A DNA stretch of 6,776 nt, from assembly GCA_964415715.1 (NCBI GenBank), contig CAYQBK010000062.1, forward strand, positions 1-6,776, given 5' to 3'. The DNA is from DALYDK01 sp964415715. Its GTDB lineage: Bacteria > Patescibacteriota > Saccharimonadia > Saccharimonadales > CAIOMD01. The notes under the pieces are model-generated. The model saw only the letters and a list, made by a program, of their open reading frames with translations. It did not search any database and was not told the DNA's origin. A program made the translations under genes and the position numbers. Numbering within the stretch: position 1 is the first letter of the stretch; every line of letters begins with the position of its first letter. Below, piece by piece: positions 1 to 6,477 of the stretch.

Positions 1-161
1 TTTTGATTAGCAACAACAAACTGCATCCTATGATCTATACACATCATTTGTTGGACCTAGAGAGAGAAACTATCGAAAAAAGAGTTAGAATAGAGAGATA
101 TGCTTATCAAACAGTCACCGAGGAGACTGAATCTGCTAGGCAATTTATAAAAAATATTTAG
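1..161 (+). CDS. C-terminal end of an unrecognised protein (5' cut by window edge)
   Basis: A reading frame is open from the first full codon at position 3 to a TAG at 159-161, giving 52 residues of a protein that begins outside the window. The tail is polar and charged, ending in ESARQFIKNI, with a run rich in Glu and Arg (LERETIEKRVRIERY) that would form an amphipathic helix. There is no membrane segment and no motif I recognise, so no function is assigned. It runs convergent to the dedA gene, and the two stop codons overlap (TTAG at 158-161). The frame is short enough to be open by chance, but its composition looks protein-like and it stops exactly at the neighbouring gene's end, as expected in a tightly packed genome. 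Confidence 0.55.
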   Translation, partial: LISNNKLHPMIYTHHLLDLERETIEKRVRIERYAYQTVTEETESARQFIKNI

Positions 162-892
162 TTTTTTAAAAAATCTTTAAAATAAGATAGTATTTTCTTC
201 TTTAATAATATTCTTTGATTTGGTTCACGTAAAATATGTATCAGGCTAATACCAAAAGTTGACAATGTAGCGAGTAGTATGATTGGCAATAAATATTTAT
301 CAATATTTATTAGTTCGCCAGTTTTATGGCCTATTATATAACCAAGTAGTACAATTCCCGCCCCCCATACGACTGCACCCGATAGGTTATAAAATAGAAA
401 AATTCCGTATTTCATTTTTCCTACACCTGCAATAAGTGGAGCAAGAGTTCTAACAACTGGCACAAACCTGGCTAAAAAGATAGTTTTTCCACCATGCTTT
501 TTGTAAAAACTGTCGGCATGTTCTATATTATCAGGAGTTAATAAAAGTGCTTCTTTTTTGGTGAACAATTTTGGTCCACTTCTTTTACCTATTTCATAAC
601 CAACTATATTACCAATGAATGCCCCTAAAATAACTACCGCTATACTTCCCAAAAGACTTATCTTGCCTTGGCTGGCAAAAAACCCAGCTGCAAACAGCAA
701 GGTATCTCCTGGTAAGAAAAAACCAATGAGTAGCCCGGTTTCGGCAAATACCGTTAAACCAAGTGCCAATAATCCACCAGTCACAAGTAGTGCACTAATA
801 TCTATATGTCTGGTTAGTAAGAACATGACTAGACCAAATACAGTCACTAATACAAGTATTCTTTTTATAACGTTATATGGTAGCTTTGGCAT
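158..892 (-). CDS. DedA-family membrane protein (SNARE-associated/VTT domain)
   Basis: This 244-residue integral membrane protein belongs to the DedA family (PF09335). Seen: hydrophobic segments near residues 10-27, 34-50, 52-73, 79-98, 150-185 and 200-220. The family signatures are E51, the LPGD loop at 60-63, GxxxGYExGKRxG around 94-106, the RFVPVVR stretch at 142-148, and AG then W at 155-176. E51, D63, R142 and R148 have the same spacing as E39, D51, R130 and R136, the residues essential in E. coli YqjA, so the protein is probably functional. Known of the family: members act in envelope homeostasis and proton-coupled transport, and some (UptA) recycle undecaprenyl phosphate across the membrane. 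Which role applies here is not visible. It lies 34 bases downstream of the ABC exporter on the same strand and could be co-transcribed, but a TATAAT seven bases before the ATG suggests its own leaderless transcript. No Shine-Dalgarno is present. Confidence 0.93.
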   Translation of the reverse strand: MPKLPYNVIKRILVLVTVFGLVMFLLTRHIDISALLVTGGLLALGLTVFAETGLLIGFFLPGDTLLFAAGFFASQGKISLLGSIAVVILGAFIGNIVGYEIGKRSGPKLFTKKEALLLTPDNIEHADSFYKKHGGKTIFLARFVPVVRTLAPLIAGVGKMKYGIFLFYNLSGAVVWGAGIVLLGYIIGHKTGELINIDKYLLPIILLATLSTFGISLIHILREPNQRILLKKKILSYFKDFLKN

Positions 893-899
893 TTATGAC

Positions 900-905
900 A
901 TTATA
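900..905 (-). promoter_or_regulatory. -10 element (TATAAT) for a leaderless dedA transcript
   Basis: On the minus strand a perfect TATAAT sits exactly seven bases before the dedA ATG (890-892), so transcription would start at or beside the start codon. No -35 of TTGACA type is visible 16-18 bases upstream, and the bases before the hexamer (GGT) do not form an extended -10. The absence of a Shine-Dalgarno and the identical spacing at trhO support the call. A chance hexamer in AT-rich DNA remains possible. Confidence 0.5.
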
Positions 906-926
906 ACCCAAATCTATCATATTTGG

Positions 927-2678
927 CTATTTGATAAATCCACCAGTTTGGTGTTGCCACAAACTTGCATATGTAGAGTTATTGGTTAGTAGTTGATTGT
1001 GACTGCCTTGTTCCTTGATTTCTCCATTTTCAAAAACAATTATTCTATCCATTTTTTGTATGGTGCTCAATCGGTGCGCTATAACAATGGCAGTTTTGTT
1101 GTCCATTAATTTCCACAATGCGTCTTGTATGAGTGATTCACTGTGGCTATCCAGGGCGCTTGTCGCTTCGTCTAGTATTAATATATCTGCTGGTTTGAGC
1201 ATTGCACGAGCTATAGCGATTCGTTGTCGTTGACCACCTGACAATTTTACTCCCCGTTCACCAACCAATGTGTCGAAGCCGTTAGGCAGCTTTTTGATAA
1301 ATTCTAGTGAGTGCGATTTTATGGCTACATTTTCTATTTCTTCATTGCTTGCATTTGGTTTGGCGTAAGATATGTTATCTTTTATTGTTCTATGGAATAG
1401 TGCGGGCTCTTGCGGAACATAGCTGATCATTGATCGTAGTTGACTTTGTGGCATGTCTTTTGTTGATATACCATTGATTAATATTTGACCACTATCTATA
1501 TCATAGAATCTTAATATTAGTTTTGTCAGACTGGTTTTGCCTCCACCGCTAGTGCCTACAACACCAATTTTTTCACCTTTTTTGACCACAAAACTTAGGT
1601 TATCAAAAAGTTTTTGCTGATCATCATCGTAACCAAACACAACATATTTAAATTCAATCGGATATTTTGAAGTAGGGATATTCTTTTTGCTTACATTATC
1701 TATTATCTTTATCGGTTCGGCGAGTAGCTCAGCCATTTCCGATGCATTACCCAGACTATTTTCTAGGCTTCGTATAATACGACCAACATTCCAAAATTTA
1801 CCAGTTAGCATAATAGTGTAGGTTATTATCAAATATATAGATCCAGCAGGAATATTTGAATAATTATAGGCTAACAGCGCTCCAAAAACCGCGGCCCCGT
1901 TTAAGCCAATAATCATATTGGTAGTAATAAAATCTATAGGGATATTTTGGTAATCCCATGTTTGAATACGTTTATTTTGAAGTTTATCGTTAACATTTGC
2001 AAATAGCTTTTGCTCATGTTTTTCGCTTGCAAAAGTTTTTATAGTTTGAATATTGGTTATAGAATCGGCAAGTTGAGCGGTTTGGTTGCTTTCAAGCTTT
2101 GCGCGGTCTTTGGTCATAACTAACCTTCTTTTGGTTAAGAATACAATGATCACAAAATACACCGCAAGAACAACAAGAAACAAAAGAGCAATTTGCCAAT
2201 ACAGCTTTGCTAATATCACTAGTGCGAAAGTAACTGCAACTCCTGTACCAATCATTTCAAAAATCAACACATCCATGACTACTTCAAATGCGCTAACATA
2301 ACGGTTGGTTTTGGCAACTAATGAACCGGCAAAATTATTAGTGTGAAACGAATATTCCCGCTCCATCAGTCGCGTAAAAACATTGTTGGCCAAATAGGCC
2401 ATTATTTTTGCATCACCTCTATTTATTAGATATATCGTAATCCGCCACAATATTTCGCCAAACCAGGCAGTAGCTACAAAGCCAATAACCCATGGCCACA
2501 GATCTTTGATGGTAGAATTATTATGACTTGTAATAGACGTAAGTATATGAGCGATAAATAATGGTGGTACATAGTCTACTAGCACCCTAGCTGGGGCGGC
2601 TATGATAAGTGGTGGTAAAATATATCTTTTATATTTTAGTGCTGCAGTTTTATACTGCGATACTACTAGCGATATCAT
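927..2678 (-). CDS. ABC exporter, fused transmembrane and ATPase domains (MsbA/LmrA type)
   Basis: This 583-residue half-transporter should dimerise in the cytoplasmic membrane and use ATP to export an unknown substrate. The N-terminal ~320 residues form the six-helix exporter domain, with hydrophobic segments around 22-48, 61-83, 133-156, 158-182, 250-272 and 277-295. The C-terminal nucleotide-binding domain (about 340-575) is complete: an aromatic A-loop candidate Y350, Walker A GTSGGGKT (375-382, K381), Q-loop Q423, signature LSGGQ (479-483), Walker B ILILD with catalytic E504, D-loop SALD, and switch H535. All motifs are canonical, so a homodimer could work; a heterodimer partner is not in this window. 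Length is normal for the family. The ATG at 2678 is favoured by an AAGGG eight bases upstream. It ends with TAG, 34 bases before dedA, and is divergent from trhO. Drug, lipid or peptide export are all possible. Confidence 0.95.
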   Translation of the reverse strand: MISLVVSQYKTAALKYKRYILPPLIIAAPARVLVDYVPPLFIAHILTSITSHNNSTIKDLWPWVIGFVATAWFGEILWRITIYLINRGDAKIMAYLANNVFTRLMEREYSFHTNNFAGSLVAKTNRYVSAFEVVMDVLIFEMIGTGVAVTFALVILAKLYWQIALLFLVVLAVYFVIIVFLTKRRLVMTKDRAKLESNQTAQLADSITNIQTIKTFASEKHEQKLFANVNDKLQNKRIQTWDYQNIPIDFITTNMIIGLNGAAVFGALLAYNYSNIPAGSIYLIITYTIMLTGKFWNVGRIIRSLENSLGNASEMAELLAEPIKIIDNVSKKNIPTSKYPIEFKYVVFGYDDDQQKLFDNLSFVVKKGEKIGVVGTSGGGKTSLTKLILRFYDIDSGQILINGISTKDMPQSQLRSMISYVPQEPALFHRTIKDNISYAKPNASNEEIENVAIKSHSLEFIKKLPNGFDTLVGERGVKLSGGQRQRIAIARAMLKPADILILDEATSALDSHSESLIQDALWKLMDNKTAIVIAHRLSTIQKMDRIIVFENGEIKEQGSHNQLLTNNSTYASLWQHQTGGFIK

Positions 2679-2685
2679 ATGATTA

Positions 2686-2696
2686 TCCCTTAGGGA
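2686..2696. repeat. Small dyad overlapping the ABC exporter ribosome site
   Basis: The sequence TCCCT-T-AGGGA is a perfect 5-base inverted repeat with a one-base centre, just ahead of the ABC gene start. It could be an operator, or chance. The one-base centre is too small for an RNA hairpin loop, so DNA binding is the likelier reading if it is real. Confidence 0.35.
2687..2691 (-). promoter_or_regulatory. Shine-Dalgarno-like AAGGG before the ABC exporter
   Basis: On the minus strand AAGGG lies eight bases upstream of the ATG at 2676-2678 and fixes that start. It contrasts with dedA and trhO, which have no such site. It lies within an 11-base dyad (TCCCTTAGGGA, 2686-2696), so a protein or RNA fold at the dyad could mask it. 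Confidence 0.5.
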
Positions 2697-2700
2697 ATAC

Positions 2701-2726
2701 TTTTAATAAACAATTATTTATTAAAA
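2701..2726. repeat. Perfect A/T-only inverted repeat, 10-base arms
   Basis: TTTTAATAAA (2701-2710) and TTTATTAAAA (2717-2726) are exact reverse complements around the six-base centre CAATTA. It sits in the divergent intergenic region upstream of the ABC gene. It has no G or C in the stem and no following T-run after a gene, so it is not a normal terminator. It could be a flexible or melting segment or a binding site. AT-rich DNA makes such repeats commoner by chance. Confidence 0.5.
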
Positions 2727-2747
2727 TATTTTTCTAATTATTATTTT

Positions 2748-2759
2748 GATTGGTCAATC
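2748..2759. repeat. Dyad GATTG-GT-CAATC in divergent promoter region
   Basis: A perfect 5-base inverted repeat with a two-base centre, about 70 bases upstream of the ABC gene start. It shares the outer GATT/AATC with the dyad at 2793-2805. The pair might be operator half-sites, but no regulator gene is present in the window to support this. Confidence 0.3.
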
Positions 2760-2792
2760 TAATATTGTTGACTTCATTTATAACAAGAAGCG

Positions 2793-2805
2793 GATTCATA
2801 GAATC
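2793..2805. repeat. Dyad GATTC-ATA-GAATC in divergent promoter region
   Basis: A perfect 5-base inverted repeat with a three-base centre. A second, overlapping dyad GAAT-C-ATTC follows at 2801-2809. It lies between the two divergent genes, about 65 bases before the trhO -10. Operator function is a guess. Confidence 0.3.
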
Positions 2806-2815
2806 ATTCAAATTA

Positions 2816-2821
2816 ATTATA
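2816..2821 (-). promoter_or_regulatory. Possible -10 (TATAAT) for the ABC exporter
   Basis: A minus-strand TATAAT lies about 140 bases upstream of the ABC start and would give a leader of roughly 130 bases containing the dyads described here. No matching -35 is visible. It is the only perfect -10 hexamer I found on that strand in the gap, but A/T richness makes it weak evidence. Confidence 0.25.
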
Positions 2822-2866
2822 TACAATAGCACGATCCTATACTTAAAAGCAAATTTTATAAACAAG

Positions 2867-2875
2867 TGATATAAT
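2867..2875 (+). promoter_or_regulatory. Extended -10 (TGATATAAT) for a leaderless trhO transcript
   Basis: TGA directly precedes a perfect TATAAT (2870-2875), forming an extended -10 that needs no -35; none is visible at the usual distance (2847-2852 reads AAGCAA). Exactly seven bases separate the hexamer from the trhO ATG at 2883, so the transcript should begin at or one base before the start codon. No Shine-Dalgarno is present, which agrees with a leaderless mRNA. It probably drives the trhO-uvrC-aminopeptidase run. Confidence 0.65.
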
Positions 2876-2882
2876 ATTTATT

Positions 2883-3776
2883 ATGGAAAAAATAATTTTG
2901 TATTATAAATTTGTGCCTGTCGAAAACCCAGACTTGGTTGTTTTATGGCAAAAAGAGCTGTGTAAACGACTTAGCCTTAAAGGTCGAATCATCATCAGTA
3001 AACACGGTATAAACGGCACACTTGGTGGTGAGGTCAAAAACCTAAAAGAATATGCCAAAGAAATGAATTTGACTTTCTTCAAGGGTATTACTTACAAATG
3101 GAGCACTGGTGGGTCTAGTGACTTCCCGCGCCTTAGTGTTAAACATCGTCCTGAACTAGTTGCCTTTGGCGCTCCAGATGAGCTAAAGGTAGATGAAAAA
3201 GGTGTCGTCGGTGGAGGTAAACACTTAAAGCCAGCCGAAGTAAATAAACTTGTTGAAGAGCGTGGTGATGACGTAATATTTTTTGATGGCCGTAACGCCT
3301 ATGAGGCTCAGATAGGCAAGTTTAAAAATGCAATCGTGCCAAACGTGCGTACAAGCCATGATTTTATCAAAGAAATCGAAGACCCCAAATATGATGTCAT
3401 CAAAGACAAGCCAATAGTTAGCTATTGCACTGGTGGCATTCGCTGTGAAGCACTCAGTGCGCTTATGAAAAACCGGGGCTTTAAGGAGGTTTATCAAATA
3501 GACGGCGGTATAGTTAAATACGGAGAAAAATATGCTGATGAAGGTTTGTGGGAAGGTAGCCTGTATATTTTTGATAAACGTATGAATGTTGAATTTAGTG
3601 AAAAAGCAAAAACTATTGGCAAATGTATTAAGTGTGCTGGGCCAACGAGCAATTTTGAGAACTGTGCCTATAAACCATGTAACAATCTAGTACTTATGTG
3701 TGAAACTTGCCATGCCCAAGATGACACCTGTAAGCCTGAGTGTCATGAGAAACTCCTAGCTTACACCGGCAAATAA
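2883..3776 (+). CDS. trhO: tRNA uridine(34) hydroxylase, rhodanese family (UPF0176, YceA/TrhO)
   Basis: TrhO makes 5-hydroxyuridine at wobble position 34 of certain tRNAs in an oxygen-dependent reaction; the product is the precursor of cmo5U or mo5U in other bacteria. Seen in the 297 residues: an N-terminal alpha/beta domain (about 1-92, starting MEKIILYYKF as family members do, with the conserved HGINGT at 41-46), a rhodanese domain (about 115-220) with FDGRNAYE and the active loop CTGGIRCE (C182, second Cys C188), then a cysteine-rich tail with C248, C251, C261, C266, C273, C276, C283 and C287, spaced as in TrhO proteins and likely binding zinc. Length and residues are typical, so it should be active. 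The ATG follows a leaderless-type promoter. Its TAA overlaps the uvrC ATG by one base (TAATG). The enzymes that extend ho5U (CmoB, TrmR) are not in the window. The assignment is secure at family level. Confidence 0.95.
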   Translation: MEKIILYYKFVPVENPDLVVLWQKELCKRLSLKGRIIISKHGINGTLGGEVKNLKEYAKEMNLTFFKGITYKWSTGGSSDFPRLSVKHRPELVAFGAPDELKVDEKGVVGGGKHLKPAEVNKLVEERGDDVIFFDGRNAYEAQIGKFKNAIVPNVRTSHDFIKEIEDPKYDVIKDKPIVSYCTGGIRCEALSALMKNRGFKEVYQIDGGIVKYGEKYADEGLWEGSLYIFDKRMNVEFSEKAKTIGKCIKCAGPTSNFENCAYKPCNNLVLMCETCHAQDDTCKPECHEKLLAYTGK

Positions 3777-5275
3777 TGTTGAATAGTCAGCTAAAGGTAA
3801 AAATAGCTTTGTTGCCAAAAAGCCCAGGTGTTTATTTTCACAAGGATAAATCTGGCGAGATAATATATGTTGGCAAAGCTGCCAACCTAAATAACCGTGT
3901 CAGGCAATATTTTCAAAAAAGTCGACTTCGTGATCCAAAAACTGATGTCTTAGTATCTGAAATAGTAGATACAGACTGGATAGTGGTTGATAGCGAGGCC
4001 GAGGCGTTGTTTTTAGAGGCTGAACTGGTCAGACGATATCAACCAAAATACAATATATTACTTCGTGATGATAAAAGTGTTAGTTATGTCAGAATAAATA
4101 CAAAAGCAAATGCACCAAGCGTTACATTAACTAGGCGCCCACTAGACGATGGGGCAGAGTATTTTGGGCCATTTCTTAGCGCTGGGCCAGTACGAAAAAG
4201 TTTGAAATATTTACGCAAAGTTTTTCCGTATTCTACTCATTTAACCTTACCAAACAGGGGTTGTTTGCAAACTCATATTGGTTTATGTCCTGGACCAGAA
4301 ACCCCCAATTATAACAGGGTGGCGTATTCACAAGATCTTAAGAAACTTATTTTGTATTTGCGTGGAGATAAAAAAACACTAACCAACCAGCTGGAAAAAG
4401 AAATGCATAAACAGGCCAGTATACAACATTTTGAACAAGCGGCCAAACTCCGCAATCAGTTAAAGGCACTCAAAAGTTTGCAGGTCCAGATAATATTTAG
4501 CGATCGAGAGAATCTTGATTTATCCAAAGATCATGCCTTACATGAAATAACTCAATTACTAGGCCTAAAAAAGCCACCGCGCCGGATAGAAGGCTATGAT
4601 ATTAGCCATATGAGTGGTACAGATACTGTTGCTAGTATGGTGGTGTTTACAAATGGTGCTAGCGACAAGCCAAACTATCGTAAATTCAAGATGCGTCTAC
4701 CTGGCAATGATGACTTTGCTCACATGAATGAAGCTATAAAACGACGTTTAAGTCAGAAAAATATTAAAGCTTGGGATAAGCCCGATCTATTTTTGATCGA
4801 TGGTGGCAAGGGTCAGCTAAGTGCGGCTATTGAAGCGCGTGATGAGCTGGGCTTTACAATACCTATGATTGGGCTTGCTAAAAAACATGAAGAAATTGTT
4901 GTACACAAAACCAAAAGCAATGTCATCATAAACAACAAGCAATTGACATCGCTAAAAGGCTACCGTACCGACGAGTCAGATGATTTTGTCAGACTCTCTC
5001 TGCCAGACACAGCAAATATTATTAAACTATTGCAACGTATTCGTGATGAATCACATCGTTTTGCAGTTAGCTATCATAGTGTGTTGAAGCAAAAACGACA
5101 GACTAGTAGTGTGTTAGATGATATTCCAGGTATTGGTCCGGTGACACGAAAAAAATTATTACGGTATTTTGGGTCAAAAAAAGCCATTGCCGAAGCCAGT
5201 GTTCAAGCATTAGAAAAGGTTGTCGATAAAAATAAAGCCAACACTTTACATACATACTTAAAAGGCGGACAATAG
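3776..5275 (+). CDS. uvrC: UvrABC system protein C, shortened form
   Basis: UvrC makes both incisions flanking a DNA lesion in nucleotide excision repair, working with UvrB in the cytoplasm. Domain order in the 499 residues: GIY-YIG nuclease (about 12-95: GVY 18-20, YVGKA 31-35, R41, E81), a degenerate cysteine region (163-175), UvrB-binding UVR motif (about 203-237), RNase H-like nuclease with D275 (YDIS), D313 (DDFAHMN), D342 (IDGGKGQL) and H427 (RDESH), matching E. coli D399, D438, D466 and H538, then helix-hairpin-helix DNA binding (about 444-499, IPGIGP). Both active sites look intact. Odd: it is about 110 residues shorter than E. coli UvrC (610), with the loss between the UVR motif and D275; and only C163 and C171 remain of the four cluster cysteines (the fourth position is E175). 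The start overlaps the trhO stop (TAATG) without a clear Shine-Dalgarno, implying translational coupling. Confidence 0.96.
   Translation: MLNSQLKVKIALLPKSPGVYFHKDKSGEIIYVGKAANLNNRVRQYFQKSRLRDPKTDVLVSEIVDTDWIVVDSEAEALFLEAELVRRYQPKYNILLRDDKSVSYVRINTKANAPSVTLTRRPLDDGAEYFGPFLSAGPVRKSLKYLRKVFPYSTHLTLPNRGCLQTHIGLCPGPETPNYNRVAYSQDLKKLILYLRGDKKTLTNQLEKEMHKQASIQHFEQAAKLRNQLKALKSLQVQIIFSDRENLDLSKDHALHEITQLLGLKKPPRRIEGYDISHMSGTDTVASMVVFTNGASDKPNYRKFKMRLPGNDDFAHMNEAIKRRLSQKNIKAWDKPDLFLIDGGKGQLSAAIEARDELGFTIPMIGLAKKHEEIVVHKTKSNVIINNKQLTSLKGYRTDESDDFVRLSLPDTANIIKLLQRIRDESHRFAVSYHSVLKQKRQTSSVLDDIPGIGPVTRKKLLRYFGSKKAIAEASVQALEKVVDKNKANTLHTYLKGGQ
5264..5269 (+). promoter_or_regulatory. Weak Shine-Dalgarno-like GGCGGA before pepP
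   Basis: GGCGGA within the last codons of uvrC lies eight bases before the ATG at 5278 (eleven before the ATG at 5281). It is an imperfect match, so re-initiation after the nearby uvrC stop may matter more than this site. Confidence 0.35.
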
Positions 5276-5277
5276 CT

Positions 5278-6450
5278 ATGATGAGTTTCACAAAGCAGTT
5301 TTTTATAAATAATCGCAAACGACTTGCTTCTATGCATCCCAGTAGCGCAATTATTGTTTGTGGTAATAGACCTATGCAACGGTCAGGCGATAGTCCATAC
5401 CCATTTAAACAAGACGGCAACTTCTGGTATTTAACGGGCATTGATGAGCCAAATTTGATATTGGTTATCGATACAAAAAACAATACAGAATTGATTGCAT
5501 ATCCAGACCAGGATTCAACAGATCAAATATTTAATGGGAAAATAGATACAGTACGGCTTGCAGAAACTAGTGGTATAGATAATTATATCACCCAAACTGA
5601 AGGCCAACAGCTTCATGCAAATTTTGTAAATTACGATAAAGTTTATTTAAATTTAGCAAAAAAACACTATGGGATAGTCGTTAATTCCTTGAGGCAAGAA
5701 ACATACAATGATATAAAAAAGCATGTAAAAACAATTAGCGATCTTCGGCCATCAACCGACAAACTGCGAATGGTCAAACAACCAGAAGAGATTGAAACAA
5801 TTAGTAAAGCAGTTGCTATTACTAAAAGAGCTCTATTGTTAGCGGAACAATCAATATCACAGGGTGTCGATACCGAGCGGGAGGTTTTGGCATTAATCAA
5901 TCAACATTTTGCCTTAGAGCATGTCCAGCACGCCTATGAACCAATAGTGGCTAGTGGAAAAAATAGTCTTATATTGCACTACATCAAAAATAATAGTTCT
6001 TTTGACAGAAGTTCAAAATCTATTTTGTTAGACGTTGGTGCCGAATATAATAGCTACTGCGCTGATATATCTCGAACTTTTTGTCTTGAAAATAACCCTA
6101 AAGCAAAAAAGATAATAGATGCAGTAACAGAAGCACAACAGAAAATCATTAATTATCTAGAGCCAGGCCTTAGTTGGAAAGAGGTCACAAAATATTCAAC
6201 CGATTCCTTGTTGAATAATCTACAGAAAATTGGTGAAACAATAAACGCAGATACAATAAACAACTATTTTCCTCATTCTATCGGTCATTTTTTAGGTATC
6301 AATGTTCATGATACTGGCGATTATCGACAAGCCTTGGCTGAAAACATGGTAATAACCATAGAGCCGGGGTATTACAACCCAGACAATGGCTTTGGTGTTC
6401 GAGTTGAAGACGATGTATTAATTACATCCAAAGGTGCTAAAATTTTATAA
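5278..6450 (+). CDS. pepP: Xaa-Pro aminopeptidase (M24B metallopeptidase)
   Basis: This enzyme removes an N-terminal residue that precedes proline, using two metal ions, in cytoplasmic peptide turnover. Of its 390 residues, about 5-120 form the aminopeptidase P N-terminal domain (RSGDSPYPFKQDGNFWYLTG at 35-54 is characteristic), and about 170-388 form the pita-bread M24 domain. The five metal ligands are present: D252 (LDVG), D263 (CADISRTF), H337 (SIGHFLG), E362 (TIEPGYY) and E377 (RVEDD). The substrate-site histidines H234, H333 and H344 also match E. coli PepP H243, H350 and H361. It is some 50 residues shorter than E. coli PepP, mostly at the C-terminus, which stops 13 residues after the last ligand. 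It begins two bases after uvrC; a weak GGCGGA nine bases upstream and a second ATG at 5281 leave the exact start open by one codon. Prolidase is less likely given the N-terminal motif. Confidence 0.93.
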   Translation: MMSFTKQFFINNRKRLASMHPSSAIIVCGNRPMQRSGDSPYPFKQDGNFWYLTGIDEPNLILVIDTKNNTELIAYPDQDSTDQIFNGKIDTVRLAETSGIDNYITQTEGQQLHANFVNYDKVYLNLAKKHYGIVVNSLRQETYNDIKKHVKTISDLRPSTDKLRMVKQPEEIETISKAVAITKRALLLAEQSISQGVDTEREVLALINQHFALEHVQHAYEPIVASGKNSLILHYIKNNSSFDRSSKSILLDVGAEYNSYCADISRTFCLENNPKAKKIIDAVTEAQQKIINYLEPGLSWKEVTKYSTDSLLNNLQKIGETINADTINNYFPHSIGHFLGINVHDTGDYRQALAENMVITIEPGYYNPDNGFGVRVEDDVLITSKGAKIL

Positions 6451-6457
6451 TATTTAT

Positions 6458-6466
6458 TGCTATACT
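6458..6466 (+). promoter_or_regulatory. Extended -10 (TGCTATACT) before the holin-like gene
   Basis: TGC precedes TATACT (6461-6466), forming an extended -10 eleven bases before the ATG at 6478, so the leader would be about five bases or less. A second hexamer, TATAAT, lies just upstream at 6446-6451 and overlaps the pepP stop codon. No Shine-Dalgarno lies in the 27-base gap. The last gene may therefore have its own near-leaderless transcript as well as read-through from pepP. Confidence 0.4.
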
Positions 6467-6477
6467 TTGACCATACA

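Noticed and set aside
149..173. A6...T6 and TTTTTTAAAAAA palindrome after the stop of the left-edge gene, as a terminator
   Set aside because: The stem is A/T only with no GC core, and the second part is coding for the Lys/Phe-rich end of dedA, so it does not make a credible intrinsic terminator.
615..989. Open frame of 124 codons on the plus strand, opposite dedA and its upstream gap
   Set aside because: It is antisense to a clear DedA gene, has a low-complexity Ser/Thr/Asn-rich translation and no recognisable motif. Other antisense frames at 1015-1233, 2086-2301, 3225-3497, 5103-5483, 5667-5900 and 6372-6569 were rejected on the same grounds.
2768..2804. Classical promoter with TTGACT (2768-2773) and TAGAAT (2799-2804) on the plus strand
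   Set aside because: The spacer is 25 bases, far from the usual 16-18, and the extended -10 right before trhO is much better.
158..6450. Recoded UGA (as in Gracilibacteria or mycoplasmas), because all six visible stops are TAA or TAG
   Set aside because: All five complete genes read to normal ends with no in-frame TGA, so nothing needs recoding; six non-TGA stops is an unremarkable count.
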